From Brevundimonas sp. SH203 (GTDB lineage Bacteria; Pseudomonadota; Alphaproteobacteria; Caulobacterales; Caulobacteraceae): a stretch of DNA of 64,000 nt. Position 1 is the first letter of the stretch; the number at the start of each line of letters is the position of its first letter. Below are positions 26,078-35,011 of the stretch, in pieces. The stretch is taken from contig NZ_BDMM01000003.1 of the NCBI RefSeq assembly GCF_002157625.1, positions 1 to 64,000 of the forward strand. The letters are read 5' to 3'. Made by a program: the position numbers and the translations under genes. The notes below the pieces were generated by a model. It was given only the letters and a program-made list of their open reading frames with translations, had not been told where the DNA came from and ran no database searches.

Positions 26078-28273
26078 ATGACCCTGACCGACCTTTCGTC
26101 CGCCGGCGCCCGCGCGGCGGACGACGACATCGACATCGACGCCTGGATCGCCGGCTTCCGTCGCCGCGCGGGCCTGTTCGCGGGCGTCGCCGGTCTGGTC
26201 GCCCTGATCGTCCTGGCCGTTCTGCTGGGGCGGCCGCCCGCCTATACCGCCGCCGCCGGCCTGCAGATCAACACCCGCAAGGCGCAGGTGGTCGCCGGCC
26301 CCGCCGTGCTGTCCGCCCTGGACGCCGAAGCGGCCATCGTGGACACCGAGGTCGAGGTGCTGCGGTCGCCGCAGCTGGCCGCCGCCGTCGTGGACGACCT
26401 TGGCCTGACCCGCGATCCGGCCTTCAACGCCGCTCTCCGTCGCGGCTGGCTGACGCGACTGACCGGACGCGCCCCGCCCTCCCCCGATCCGGCGGTCGCG
26501 CGGCAACGGGTGATCGAGGCGGTCAGCCGGCGGCTGACCGTGCGCCGCGTCGGCCTGACCTATTCCATGACGGTCGGCTTCACCGCCGACGATCCGGCCA
26601 AGGCCGCGCGCATCGCCAACGCCTTCGCCGACCATTATCTGCGCGCCCAGCTGACCGCCAAGTTCGACGCCAACGCCCAGGCCAACGCCTTCCTCGGCGA
26701 CCGGCTGGAGGATCTGCGTCGCCAGGTCGAGGCCGCCGACGCCGCCGTCTCGGCCTATCGCATCGACCACGGCCTGCTCAGCGCCCAGGGCGCGACCCTG
26801 ACCGAGCAGGAGATTTCGGTCTATAATCAGCAGCTGGCCGCCGCCCGCGCCCAGCAGGCCGAGCAGGACGCGCGCCTGCGCACCGCCCGCGCCCAGATGG
26901 CGGCCGGATCGAACGGCGAGGATGTGGCCGAAGCCCTGACCTCGCCCGTGGTGCAGAACCTGCGCAGCCAGCGCGCCGCCATCAGCACCCGCGTCGCCGA
27001 CCTGTCGGTGCGCTATGGCCCGCTGCATCCCGACATGGTCCGCGCCCGCAGCGAACTGGCGGACATCGACGGACAGATCCAGGCCGAGATCCGCCGCGTC
27101 GTCTCCAATCTGGACGCCCAGGCCCAGGTGGCCCGCCAACGCACCGCCTCGGTCCAGTCCAGTCTGGAGACGGCGCGCGGCGCCCTGGCGGACAACAACG
27201 CCGCCTCCGTCCGCCTGCGCGAGTTGGAAGGCGAGGCCGAGGCCGCCCGCGCCATCTATCGCGCCTTCCTGGACCGATACCGCGAGACGGGGGCCCAGAC
27301 CGGCGTCGAACAGGCCGACGCCCGGATCGTGTCGCGCGCCACGCCGCCGACGGCCCCCAGCGCGCCGAATCTGACGATCAGCGTGGCGCTGGCGGTCGTG
27401 CTGGGTCTGGGCGCCGGGATCGCCGCCGTCCTGGCCGCCAACGCCCTGCAGCAGGGCCTGTCCACGCCCCAGGACGTGGAGCGGCGGCTGGGTCTGAACC
27501 CGCTGGGCGCCCTGCCCCTGGCCGCCACGGTCGCGGCCGTCGGCGAACACGACCTTCACCCCATCGATCTGGTGGTCCAGCGCCCCGCCTCGGTCTTCGC
27601 CGAGGCCGTGCGCGCCCTTCGCGCCGGCCTGTCGCCGACGACCTCCGACGTCGTGCCGCTGGCGGCGTCCGGCGGCCGGATCGTGGCCGTCACCTCGGCC
27701 CTGCCCGGCGAGGGCAAGACCACCGCCGCCCTGTGCCTGGGCCGGGTCGCGGCGCGATCGGGGGCGCGCGTCCTGTTGATCGACGGCGATCCGCGCCGAC
27801 GCGGCGCCACGCGGATGCTGGGGCTCGACCCGAGCGTGGGCTTGGCCGAGGTGCTGCACGGCGCGGCGGCGTGGCGGAACATCGTCGTCATCGATCCCGC
27901 CTCGGGCTTGCAGGTGCTGCCTCTGTCCGCCTCCGGCCTGTCGGCCGACGACGCCTTCGCCACCCCGCCGATGGACGCCCTGCTGACCGAGCTGCGTCAG
28001 ACCTTCGATCTTATCCTGATCGACACGGCGCCGGTGCTGGTCCTGACCGACGCCCGCATTCTCGCGGCCAAGGCCGACGCCGTCCTGCTGCTGGCCCGCT
28101 GGCGCCGCACGCCCGCGCGCGCCGTGGCCTCGGCCGCCCGCGCGCTGCGCCCCACCGGCGCGCGTCTGCTGGGCGTCTGCCTGACCCAGGTCGATGTCCG
28201 CGCCCAGGCGCGGCAGGGCCAAGGCTACGGCCTCTATCCCCACGACGCCTATCGCAAATACTACGCCGCCTGA
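26078..28273 (+). CDS. Wzc-type polysaccharide co-polymerase with tyrosine autokinase domain
   Basis: This 731-residue inner-membrane protein has a first TM near residues 30-50, then a Wzz domain and a long coiled coil in the periplasm (about residues 200-410). A second TM lies near 435-455, followed by a cytosolic BY-kinase domain with Walker A ALPGEGKTT, Walker A' VLLIDGDPRRR and Walker B LILIDTAPV. The C-terminus has a small Tyr cluster (YGLYPHDAYRKYY), the likely autophosphorylation tail. Such proteins control chain length and export with a Wza-like channel. Related to HfsA of the holdfast system, but this locus lacks the other hfs genes. Confidence 0.9.
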   Translation: MTLTDLSSAGARAADDDIDIDAWIAGFRRRAGLFAGVAGLVALIVLAVLLGRPPAYTAAAGLQINTRKAQVVAGPAVLSALDAEAAIVDTEVEVLRSPQLAAAVVDDLGLTRDPAFNAALRRGWLTRLTGRAPPSPDPAVARQRVIEAVSRRLTVRRVGLTYSMTVGFTADDPAKAARIANAFADHYLRAQLTAKFDANAQANAFLGDRLEDLRRQVEAADAAVSAYRIDHGLLSAQGATLTEQEISVYNQQLAAARAQQAEQDARLRTARAQMAAGSNGEDVAEALTSPVVQNLRSQRAAISTRVADLSVRYGPLHPDMVRARSELADIDGQIQAEIRRVVSNLDAQAQVARQRTASVQSSLETARGALADNNAASVRLRELEGEAEAARAIYRAFLDRYRETGAQTGVEQADARIVSRATPPTAPSAPNLTISVALAVVLGLGAGIAAVLAANALQQGLSTPQDVERRLGLNPLGALPLAATVAAVGEHDLHPIDLVVQRPASVFAEAVRALRAGLSPTTSDVVPLAASGGRIVAVTSALPGEGKTTAALCLGRVAARSGARVLLIDGDPRRRGATRMLGLDPSVGLAEVLHGAAAWRNIVVIDPASGLQVLPLSASGLSADDAFATPPMDALLTELRQTFDLILIDTAPVLVLTDARILAAKADAVLLLARWRRTPARAVASAARALRPTGARLLGVCLTQVDVRAQARQGQGYGLYPHDAYRKYYAA

Positions 28274-28317
28274 GGGCGCGGCGTTGACAGCGGCAAGCGC
28301 CCTGACCTTGATGACGC

Positions 28318-29001
28318 ATGACGATGCGCAAATCCCTGCTGACGGTCGCCGGACTGGTCGCGCTGAGCATGACGGGCGGCGCGAGCGCTCAGACGCGCCG
28401 CGCCCCAGCCCCTGACGTCCACAGCCTGGACCAGGCCTACGCCATCGTCGATTTCCAGACCGCGCTTTCGGGACGCGAGATCGCCCAGGCCCTGCAGCGC
28501 CATATCGCGAACGCCAATGTCACGGTCACGGCCCGGAACCAGACCGTCGCGGCGATCCCGCGCGCGCCCGGCCGTTTCACCCTGATCGATCCGGCGGCGC
28601 CGGGCGGCTTCGGCCTGGAAGGTCCGGCGAGCCGAGCGCCGGCCGGCTGGCTGCGGCCGGTTCGGGCGGCGGTCTGCGACGGCGCCAGCTGGCGCGCCGA
28701 TGTGGCGCCGCGCCGGCCCGGCCGCGTCGAACAGCGCTATACCCTGTGTCTGTTCCCCTATCGCGACGGTCGGCGTCAGGGTCATCAGCTGGACATCTAC
28801 GCCGTCACCCTGTTGCACGGCGATCCGGGCGCCGTCGCCCCGCGCGCAAGCGGGGAAACGCCCGCCGCCTTCATGCGCGGCGCGGTTCGGGCGGTCGAAC
28901 GGCTGACCCGCGTTCAGGGCGTCTGGGTCGAGAACCGTCTGGCCAACGCCGACCGCCCCTTCACCCGGGACGACGACGCCTGGGCCGCACAGACAAACTG
29001 A
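28318..29001 (+). CDS. Exported protein of unknown function in the polysaccharide cluster
   Basis: This 227-residue protein has a signal peptide (residues 1 to about 25, GASAQ) and a soluble remainder, probably periplasmic. Two Cys (near residues 120 and 142, in RAAVCDGASW and RYTLCLFPYRDG) could form a disulfide. I do not recognise a family. It lies 44 bp downstream of the Wzc-like gene and before a strong terminator, so it is probably the last gene of that operon. A second Met two codons in is an alternative start. Confidence 0.65.
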   Translation: MTMRKSLLTVAGLVALSMTGGASAQTRRAPAPDVHSLDQAYAIVDFQTALSGREIAQALQRHIANANVTVTARNQTVAAIPRAPGRFTLIDPAAPGGFGLEGPASRAPAGWLRPVRAAVCDGASWRADVAPRRPGRVEQRYTLCLFPYRDGRRQGHQLDIYAVTLLHGDPGAVAPRASGETPAAFMRGAVRAVERLTRVQGVWVENRLANADRPFTRDDDAWAAQTN

Positions 29002-29034
29002 CCCCCGCCCGTCTGACCAAGACCCGAAACGCAA

Positions 29035-29065
29035 TCGCGCCCCCGGCCGATGGCCGGGGGCGCGA
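29035..29065. terminator. Bidirectional terminator with 14-pair stem
   Basis: A perfect 14-pair stem (29035-29048 with 29052-29065) closes on a three-base loop GAT. It sits between the convergent ends of the 28318-29001 gene and the autotransporter. Very stable, without a marked T-run. Confidence 0.75.
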
Positions 29066-29091
29066 CGGTCTGGTCCGGGTTCAGGCCCCGA

Positions 29092-32000
29092 TCAGAACTT
29101 GACGCTGAACCGTCCGTAGATGCGGTTGTCGCGGTATTCGTCCTTATAGACGCCGCTGTAGCCCATCTCGACGGCGGTGCGTTCGGTCGCCTGGATGTTG
29201 AAGGCCAGACCACCCGTGACCACGCCGTCGCCGGGGTTGGCGCCGTCGACCAGGAAGCGCGGACCATCGGCGAAGGCGGCGTCGAACACAGGACCATCGC
29301 CATTCAGGTCGTGGGTGTAGGCCAGCTGCGTCACCGCCGACAGACGCGGCCGACCCGCGCCGCCCGCCAGGACGGTGCGGGTGCGGAAGCCCGCCGTCAG
29401 CAGATCGGCCTTCTGCTTCACCTTGCCCGACAGGGCGGCGTCACCGCCGGTTTCGGCGACATCGGCGTCGTACTGGACATGGCTGTAGGCGCCGTAGGGT
29501 TCGAAGGTCGTGCCGCCGACCGCGCGGCTCCAGGCCACCTCGCCATAGGCCTGCCAGACATTGCCGTCATAGTTGCCGACCAAGGCGTTGTTGAAGGCGT
29601 TCAGCTGGGCCGTGCGATCGGTGCGGACATCGGTGTTGGCCCACGATCCGCCGACCCGGATCTGGAAGTCGCCCATGCCGACGCCGCCATAGACGCCGAT
29701 CTGTTCGCTGTTGACCCGGCCCGTCGAGCGCAGGCGCGACGAACGCAGTTCCGAGCGGGTCTCGCCCAGGGCGACGCCGATGTGCATGTCGTTCGACAGG
29801 GCCTTTTCGGCGCCGACCAGATAGCCCGAGCCTTCGCTGCGGAAGCCGGCGATCCCGTCATGCGCCGAGCCGCGACCGTTGCCATAGACGCCGCTGCCCC
29901 AGACCGAGACGCCGTTGCCGACATAGGTCGAGGCGCCGTCCCGGCTGCGACCGCGCTCGGACATGGCGTCGCGGATCGCACGGGTGTCGGACACGGCCAG
30001 GCCGCCCAGCGAGGCGTGAACCTCGCCCGTCAGGCCGCTGAGGGCGCCCTGAACCGCCGGGACGCTGGCGTCCAGCAGGGCGTTCTCCAGCGACAGGTCG
30101 CGGTTCGTCCCGGTCGCGGTGTTGTTGATCATGACGTCCAGCGCGCCGCCGACCGACTTCTGATTGTCGGTCAGGCCCAGCGAAGCCACGGTCACGTCGT
30201 TGCGTCGCACCGTCAACATCACGCCGTTGGTGGAATAGGTCAGCACCGGCGACAGGAAGGCCAGATCGCTCTGCGCGCCGCTGAACTTGCCCGTCACCGC
30301 CCCGGTCGAGTTGATGATGTTCATCTGCGTGCGCAGATTCCACTCGCCATTGTCGGCCTTCAGGATCACCTGGCCGCCGTCGATCTGGGTCGCGCCGCCC
30401 ACGTTCAGGCGGGAATAGGCCGCGCCGTTTACGCTGGAGCGAATCCACAGGAAGGAGCCGGGCTTGAAGTTCAGATTGCCGGCGACCGTCAGGGTTCCGA
30501 ACGGATTGACGCCGTCGCCGGGCGAGACGACCCCGCCGCTTTCCGCCGTCAGGTTCAACAGGCGGCCCGTGCCGCCGATCATGCCGACGCCGCCGACCGT
30601 GGCGCTGGAACGCAGCAGGCTGCCGTTGACAGTCAGCAGACCGCCCTCGACCCGCGTCGGGCCGCTATAGTCGTTGGCGCCCGTCAGGATCAGCTGGCCG
30701 CCGCCCTTCTTGACCAGACCGCCGATGTCGTTGCCGAAGTTGGCCAGAACCTCGGCCGAATAGCGGTCGCGCGCATCGCCGATGTTGTTGCTCCAGATGT
30801 CGACCGTGCCGACCGCGACGGTGACGTCGCGGGTGTCGCGCAGCGCCGTCGGACCACGCAGCGCCACGTCCATCTGCGGCGCGCCCCAGCCCGAGCGCAG
30901 ATCGACGCCGGGCGTGTCCAGATCCTTGGAGCTGGACACCAGAATGTCCGAGATCAGGGCCGTGGAATATTCGGGGAAGTTCTCCATCAGCAGGGCCGCG
31001 AAGCCCGAGATGTTCGGCGCCGCCATCGAGGTGCCGGTGTAGGCCGCATAACCCGCGCCGGTATATTGGATATACTGGTTCAGGACGCGCTGAAGCTCGT
31101 CGTTGGCGTATTGCAGCACGTCGCTGGAAAAGGCCGGGGTCAGGATGGCCATATTGTCGGGATCGGTCAGCAACCGCCCCAGAAGCGAGGTCAAACCATC
31201 CGGGTCACCCAGGCGCGCGCCGGCGATCAAAGTGATGGCGGCGGCCTGACGGCCGATTTCTCGACGCGCCGCTTCTTCATCAAAGCTCGCGCCCCCAGCC
31301 GCTTGCGCATCTAGATAATCGTTCAACACGACCAGAAACTTGTTAACCGCAGCGGACTGGAGCCCCGACACTGAGGTCGCTGTGAACAGGCCTCTATATT
31401 CAGTGCGAGAATAGAGCGACAGGATGCCGCGCCAATCCATCTCATAGTCCGGCACCGACGAAATCACCTGCGAGCCTGGCCCGGCGACGCACCAGGTCGC
31501 CGTCTGACCGCAGAAGCTGGTCGAGGGGTCGGCGGCGGTGAAGCTGGAATAGTTGGCGACCGACAGCCAGTTCGAACGCAGGCGCGGATCGTTCAGCGGC
31601 GCCGCCGCATCGATGCCCGCGTGGACGCCGTAACCGTTGCCAGCCGAGAAGACGACCAGCACGTCCTTGTCCAGCACGGGCTTGTAATAGTCGCCGTAGT
31701 TGCGGTTGAAGGACGCGAGAACCGTGGGCAGCGAGGCGTTGAACGGCAGGGAATTGCCGCTGCCCCAGCTGTTGTTGATGATCCGCACCTGGCCCGTATT
31801 GGCCAGATCGACGATGTTCTGATTGGAGGTGGCGACGATCTTGCCGTCGATGATCGCGTCCTTGAACCACAGGAAGTCGCCGGCCGCGAAATTGGTGGTC
31901 GCGGCGTAGAGCTTGGCGTTGAAGGCGTTGCCGAACATCGGCTGGCCCGCGATCCGGTCGCCCGCGATGGTGCCCGAGACGTGGGTGCCGTGGCCTTCCC

Positions 32001-32388
32001 AGCGACGACGCGGATTGATAAGGCCGTCGTTGCCATAGCCGTCGACGACCTGGGTGTGCAGGCCCGTCACCTTGCCGGCCGAACCGAACAGCGGGTGATC
32101 GACATAGACGCCCGCGTCATTGACGCCGATCGTCTGGCCCCGCCCCGTCAGCCCCATTGCGTAGGCATGTTCCAGGCCCAGGAAGCCCTTGGAATAGTCG
32201 ACCGAGAACTGAGCGTCCGACCGCCACGAAGCCAGGGCCGTCTGATAGTTGGTCGTGCGCGCGCCATTGGCCATGTAGAAGCCGCCGGACGGCGGCGTTG
32301 GCGCCGACTGGGCGCTGGCGGCCGTGCCGGCCATCATCGCCACGCCGGCCGTTGCGGCCAACAGGCCGAGCTTGAAACTAAAAGCCAC
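29092..32388 (-). CDS. Autotransporter with S8 (subtilisin-like) serine protease passenger
   Basis: 1098 residues: a signal peptide (1 to about 26), an S8 protease domain with catalytic D91 (VNDAGVYVDHP), H133 (GHGTHVSG) and S454 (TGTSMAAPN), then an autotransporter-associated beta-helix repeat region (LTGANDYSGPTRVEGGLLTV). The C-terminal barrel covers about the last 280 residues and ends in Phe. The His-Ser distance is about 320 residues, longer than in ordinary subtilisins, partly due to an Ala/Asp-rich helical insertion at about residues 300-430. The protease would act at the cell surface or be released. Separate promoter likely. Confidence 0.93.
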   Translation of the reverse strand: MAFSFKLGLLAATAGVAMMAGTAASAQSAPTPPSGGFYMANGARTTNYQTALASWRSDAQFSVDYSKGFLGLEHAYAMGLTGRGQTIGVNDAGVYVDHPLFGSAGKVTGLHTQVVDGYGNDGLINPRRRWEGHGTHVSGTIAGDRIAGQPMFGNAFNAKLYAATTNFAAGDFLWFKDAIIDGKIVATSNQNIVDLANTGQVRIINNSWGSGNSLPFNASLPTVLASFNRNYGDYYKPVLDKDVLVVFSAGNGYGVHAGIDAAAPLNDPRLRSNWLSVANYSSFTAADPSTSFCGQTATWCVAGPGSQVISSVPDYEMDWRGILSLYSRTEYRGLFTATSVSGLQSAAVNKFLVVLNDYLDAQAAGGASFDEEAARREIGRQAAAITLIAGARLGDPDGLTSLLGRLLTDPDNMAILTPAFSSDVLQYANDELQRVLNQYIQYTGAGYAAYTGTSMAAPNISGFAALLMENFPEYSTALISDILVSSSKDLDTPGVDLRSGWGAPQMDVALRGPTALRDTRDVTVAVGTVDIWSNNIGDARDRYSAEVLANFGNDIGGLVKKGGGQLILTGANDYSGPTRVEGGLLTVNGSLLRSSATVGGVGMIGGTGRLLNLTAESGGVVSPGDGVNPFGTLTVAGNLNFKPGSFLWIRSSVNGAAYSRLNVGGATQIDGGQVILKADNGEWNLRTQMNIINSTGAVTGKFSGAQSDLAFLSPVLTYSTNGVMLTVRRNDVTVASLGLTDNQKSVGGALDVMINNTATGTNRDLSLENALLDASVPAVQGALSGLTGEVHASLGGLAVSDTRAIRDAMSERGRSRDGASTYVGNGVSVWGSGVYGNGRGSAHDGIAGFRSEGSGYLVGAEKALSNDMHIGVALGETRSELRSSRLRSTGRVNSEQIGVYGGVGMGDFQIRVGGSWANTDVRTDRTAQLNAFNNALVGNYDGNVWQAYGEVAWSRAVGGTTFEPYGAYSHVQYDADVAETGGDAALSGKVKQKADLLTAGFRTRTVLAGGAGRPRLSAVTQLAYTHDLNGDGPVFDAAFADGPRFLVDGANPGDGVVTGGLAFNIQATERTAVEMGYSGVYKDEYRDNRIYGRFSVKF

Positions 32389-32607
32389 GATACTCTCCCC
32401 ACCGCGTTCATCGAACGCTCAAGCTTGCAACCCCACGGCGCAATTCAAGCTCGCAGTCCGCACGACGCCTTGCCCACAGTCAACCACATTTCGGCCACAG
32501 GCGTGTTTTGCCGCATCATCCTTGTGGAGATGGTTTCAAGCGCGAAGCTGATCAGGACGTCAGCCGGCGGGCTGGCCCGCCGCAGGCATCAAGTCGGGCG
32601 GGGCAGC

Positions 32608-33414
32608 CTATTTCGGGGCGGTGGGGCTGGGCGGCGCGACGGCGGGGTTCCGGGTGCGGCGCGCATCGGCCAGCTCGTGGCGGGCCGTTTCGAAATCGGC
32701 CTGGAAGGCCGGGTTCGCCTTCAGGGCGGCGAACAGGGCGGCGCCGACGATGCGGCCGGCTTCGACGTCGCTGGCGTAGTGGACGCCGCAGATGGCGCGG
32801 CTGTCGCCATAGGCCAGGCCGCGCGCCAAAATCTGGTCGGCGCGGTCGGGGGCCATTTCGGACAGGACCAACGCCCAGGCCCAGCCCATGGCCGAATGGC
32901 CGGAGGGGTAGGAGCCGCTGGCGGCCAGCCACTGTTCAGGCGCGATACAGGTGTCGGCCGGCTCGGTCACGAACGGGCGCGGGCGGAAGAAGCCGCGCTT
33001 GGCCGGGGTCTGGATCGTCTCAAGGTCGCCGAGCATCCGCCCCAGCAGTCGCGTCAGGGTCGGCATTCGTTCGGGGACGAAGGCGACGCCCAGCGCCTGG
33101 TCGAACGCGCGCGGGGCGGCCGGGGTCTCGATCTCGTTATCGGCGCGCGCCTGGTCCCAGCGGGGCGTGCCCTTCAGCGCGCGGGTGGCGCGGTAATAGG
33201 CGACGTCGTCCTGTTCCCTCAGCGAGCCGGACGCAGGGGGCGGCGCCAGGAAGACGGCGGCGTTGGGCGCGGTCGCCTTGTCCAGATAGCCGTGCGGATG
33301 GTCGCTGAAACCGGCCCAGAAGGTCGGGGCCTGAGCCGGGGCGGAGGCGCAGCCGACCAGGGCAAAGGTCAGGGCGACCGCCGCCGACCGGGAACCGAAG
33401 GAGAAAAGACGCAT
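32608..33414 (-). CDS. PAP2-family (class A) acid phosphatase, lipoprotein
   Basis: About 268 residues with a lipoprotein signal (lipobox ALVGC). The three PAP2 motifs are present: KRGFFRPRP, PSGHS, and SRAICGVHYASD with the catalytic His and Asp. Class A non-specific phosphatases release phosphate from organic esters in the periplasm. ATG 33414 is preferred over an upstream in-frame TTG because it gives a normal signal peptide. It lies 24 bp after the phoD stop in the same direction. With phoD, the metallophosphoesterase and a TonB receptor it forms a phosphorus-acquisition group. Confidence 0.9.
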   Translation of the reverse strand: MRLFSFGSRSAAVALTFALVGCASAPAQAPTFWAGFSDHPHGYLDKATAPNAAVFLAPPPASGSLREQDDVAYYRATRALKGTPRWDQARADNEIETPAAPRAFDQALGVAFVPERMPTLTRLLGRMLGDLETIQTPAKRGFFRPRPFVTEPADTCIAPEQWLAASGSYPSGHSAMGWAWALVLSEMAPDRADQILARGLAYGDSRAICGVHYASDVEAGRIVGAALFAALKANPAFQADFETARHELADARRTRNPAVAPPSPTAPK

Positions 33415-33438
33415 GAAAACTCTGAGACAGTAGGACAA

Positions 33439-35011
33439 TCAGGCGACCTGTGCGCCATGACGACCGTCCTCGACAACCCAGGTCTTCAGGGTGGAGAGCG
33501 ACGCCTTGGGATCGCGAACGTCGCTGATCGCCTGATAGCGCGTCGTCATCGTTTGGGGCGTCACATCCATCGACATATAGCCCCGCACGCGGCTGTCGAA
33601 GAATTTGATGTGCGGATTGGCCGGCATGGCCGCCATCAGACTGTCGTAGGGCGGGCCGCCCGAGGTGATGGAGGTCCCGACGAACTCGGTCGCGACGACG
33701 GGAGAGCGTTCGTCGCGACTGTCCAGCAGGACGTCGTTGGTCCAGAAGGAGTGGTAGTCGCCGGCCAGGACCACCGGATTGCGCGGCCTGATCGTGTTCA
33801 GCGCCTGGGTCATGCGGTCGCGCGCGGCGGGGAAACCGTCCCAGGTGTCGGTCCAGTAGCGGGTCTCGCCGTTCGGACTCTCGAACCGCAGACCGGCCAT
33901 GACCAGATCCTGACCCAGGACGTTCCAGCGCGCCTCGGCGCCCGCCAGACCGTCGTAGAGCCAGCGTTCCTGCTCGAAGCCCAGGAAGGTGCGAGAGGGG
34001 TCGGCGCGGTCCAGACACTGGGCGTCGGTCACGATCTGGCCCTTGGCGCCGCCCTCGTCCACGCAGGCGCCGCGCGAACGGTACTGGCGTCCGTCCAGCA
34101 TGAAGAACTCCGCCAGCTTGCCATAGCGGACGCGCTTGTGGATCGGCATCTGCAGGCGGCGGTCCAGTCGGGTGCGGCGGATCGGCATGGCCTCGTAAAA
34201 GGCCTGATAGCCGGCGGCGCGGCGCATCAGGAAATCGTCGGGCCGCCCGCCCTTGTCGGCCCAGACGCCGGAATAGTTGTCCAGCACCTCATGGTCGTCC
34301 CAGACGACCAGACAGGGCGCCGCCGCGTGAAGACGCTGCAGGTCCGCATCGGTCCGGTGCAGCGCATAGCGGTTGCGATAGCCAGCCAGGGTGGTGGCGT
34401 CCTCGAAGCCGTAGGGGCGCACGATATTGGCCGCCCGCGCCCCGGTGCGAGTGTATTCGTAGATATAGTCGCCCAGGAACAGGGTCAGGTCCGGCGCCTC
34501 GTCGGCCATGTGACCATAGGCGCTGAAATGGCCGACCTCCCAGTTCGAGCAGGAGGCGACGGCCAGCTTCAGCCGATCCAGGTCCGCATTGAGCGCCGGC
34601 GCGGTGCGGGCCAGACCGACGGGGCTGCGCTGACCGGCGGCGCTGAACCGATACCAGTAGGGGCGGCCGGGGTTCAGGCCCTGGATTTCCACATGGATCG
34701 AATGGGCGGAGGCGGCCTCGGCCGTCACCTGGCCCGAAGCGACGATGCGGGAGAAGCCCTCGTCGGCAGCGATGTCCCAGCGCACAGGGATGGGGGCGGC
34801 CAGCCCCCCCCTGCCCGTCCGCGGCGACCGGATCGACGGCCAGCCGCGTCCACAGCACGAAACCGTCCGGCGACGGATCGCCGCTGGCGACGCCCAGCGG
34901 GAACAGATAGGCGCCGCCCGCCTGGGCCCGGCCGAAGCGCAGGACGACGGGGGCGGCGACCAGCCCGCCGATGAGGGCGCGGCGGGAAAAGCCGGCGTTC
35001 AGGACGCTCAT
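33439..35011 (-). pseudogene. phoD: Alkaline phosphatase D (PhoD), interrupted by a one-base frameshift
   Basis: The gene begins at ATG 35011 with a Tat signal (SRRALIGG) and PhoD N-terminal domain (GVASGDPSPDGFVLWTRL). It continues in another frame from about 34803 to 33439 with the catalytic PhoD domain (CSNWEVGHFSAYGHM, FLGDYIYEY, WDDHEVLDN, LAGDYHSFW). The two frames meet at eight consecutive G on the minus strand (34804-34811). With seven G the protein would read straight through (DGQGGLAAPIPVRW). As given, translation yields a Tat-signal fragment of about 240 residues. This is a real disruption, a slippage (phase-variable) tract or an assembly error. PhoD is a Ca/Fe phosphodiesterase-phosphatase. 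Its start overlaps the upstream gene's stop. Confidence 0.88.

Noticed and set aside
31621-34974. An 1117-codon plus-strand frame spanning the autotransporter, PAP2 and phoD genes.
   Set aside because: It runs antisense across three real genes and has low-complexity Arg/Gly/Val composition without family motifs.
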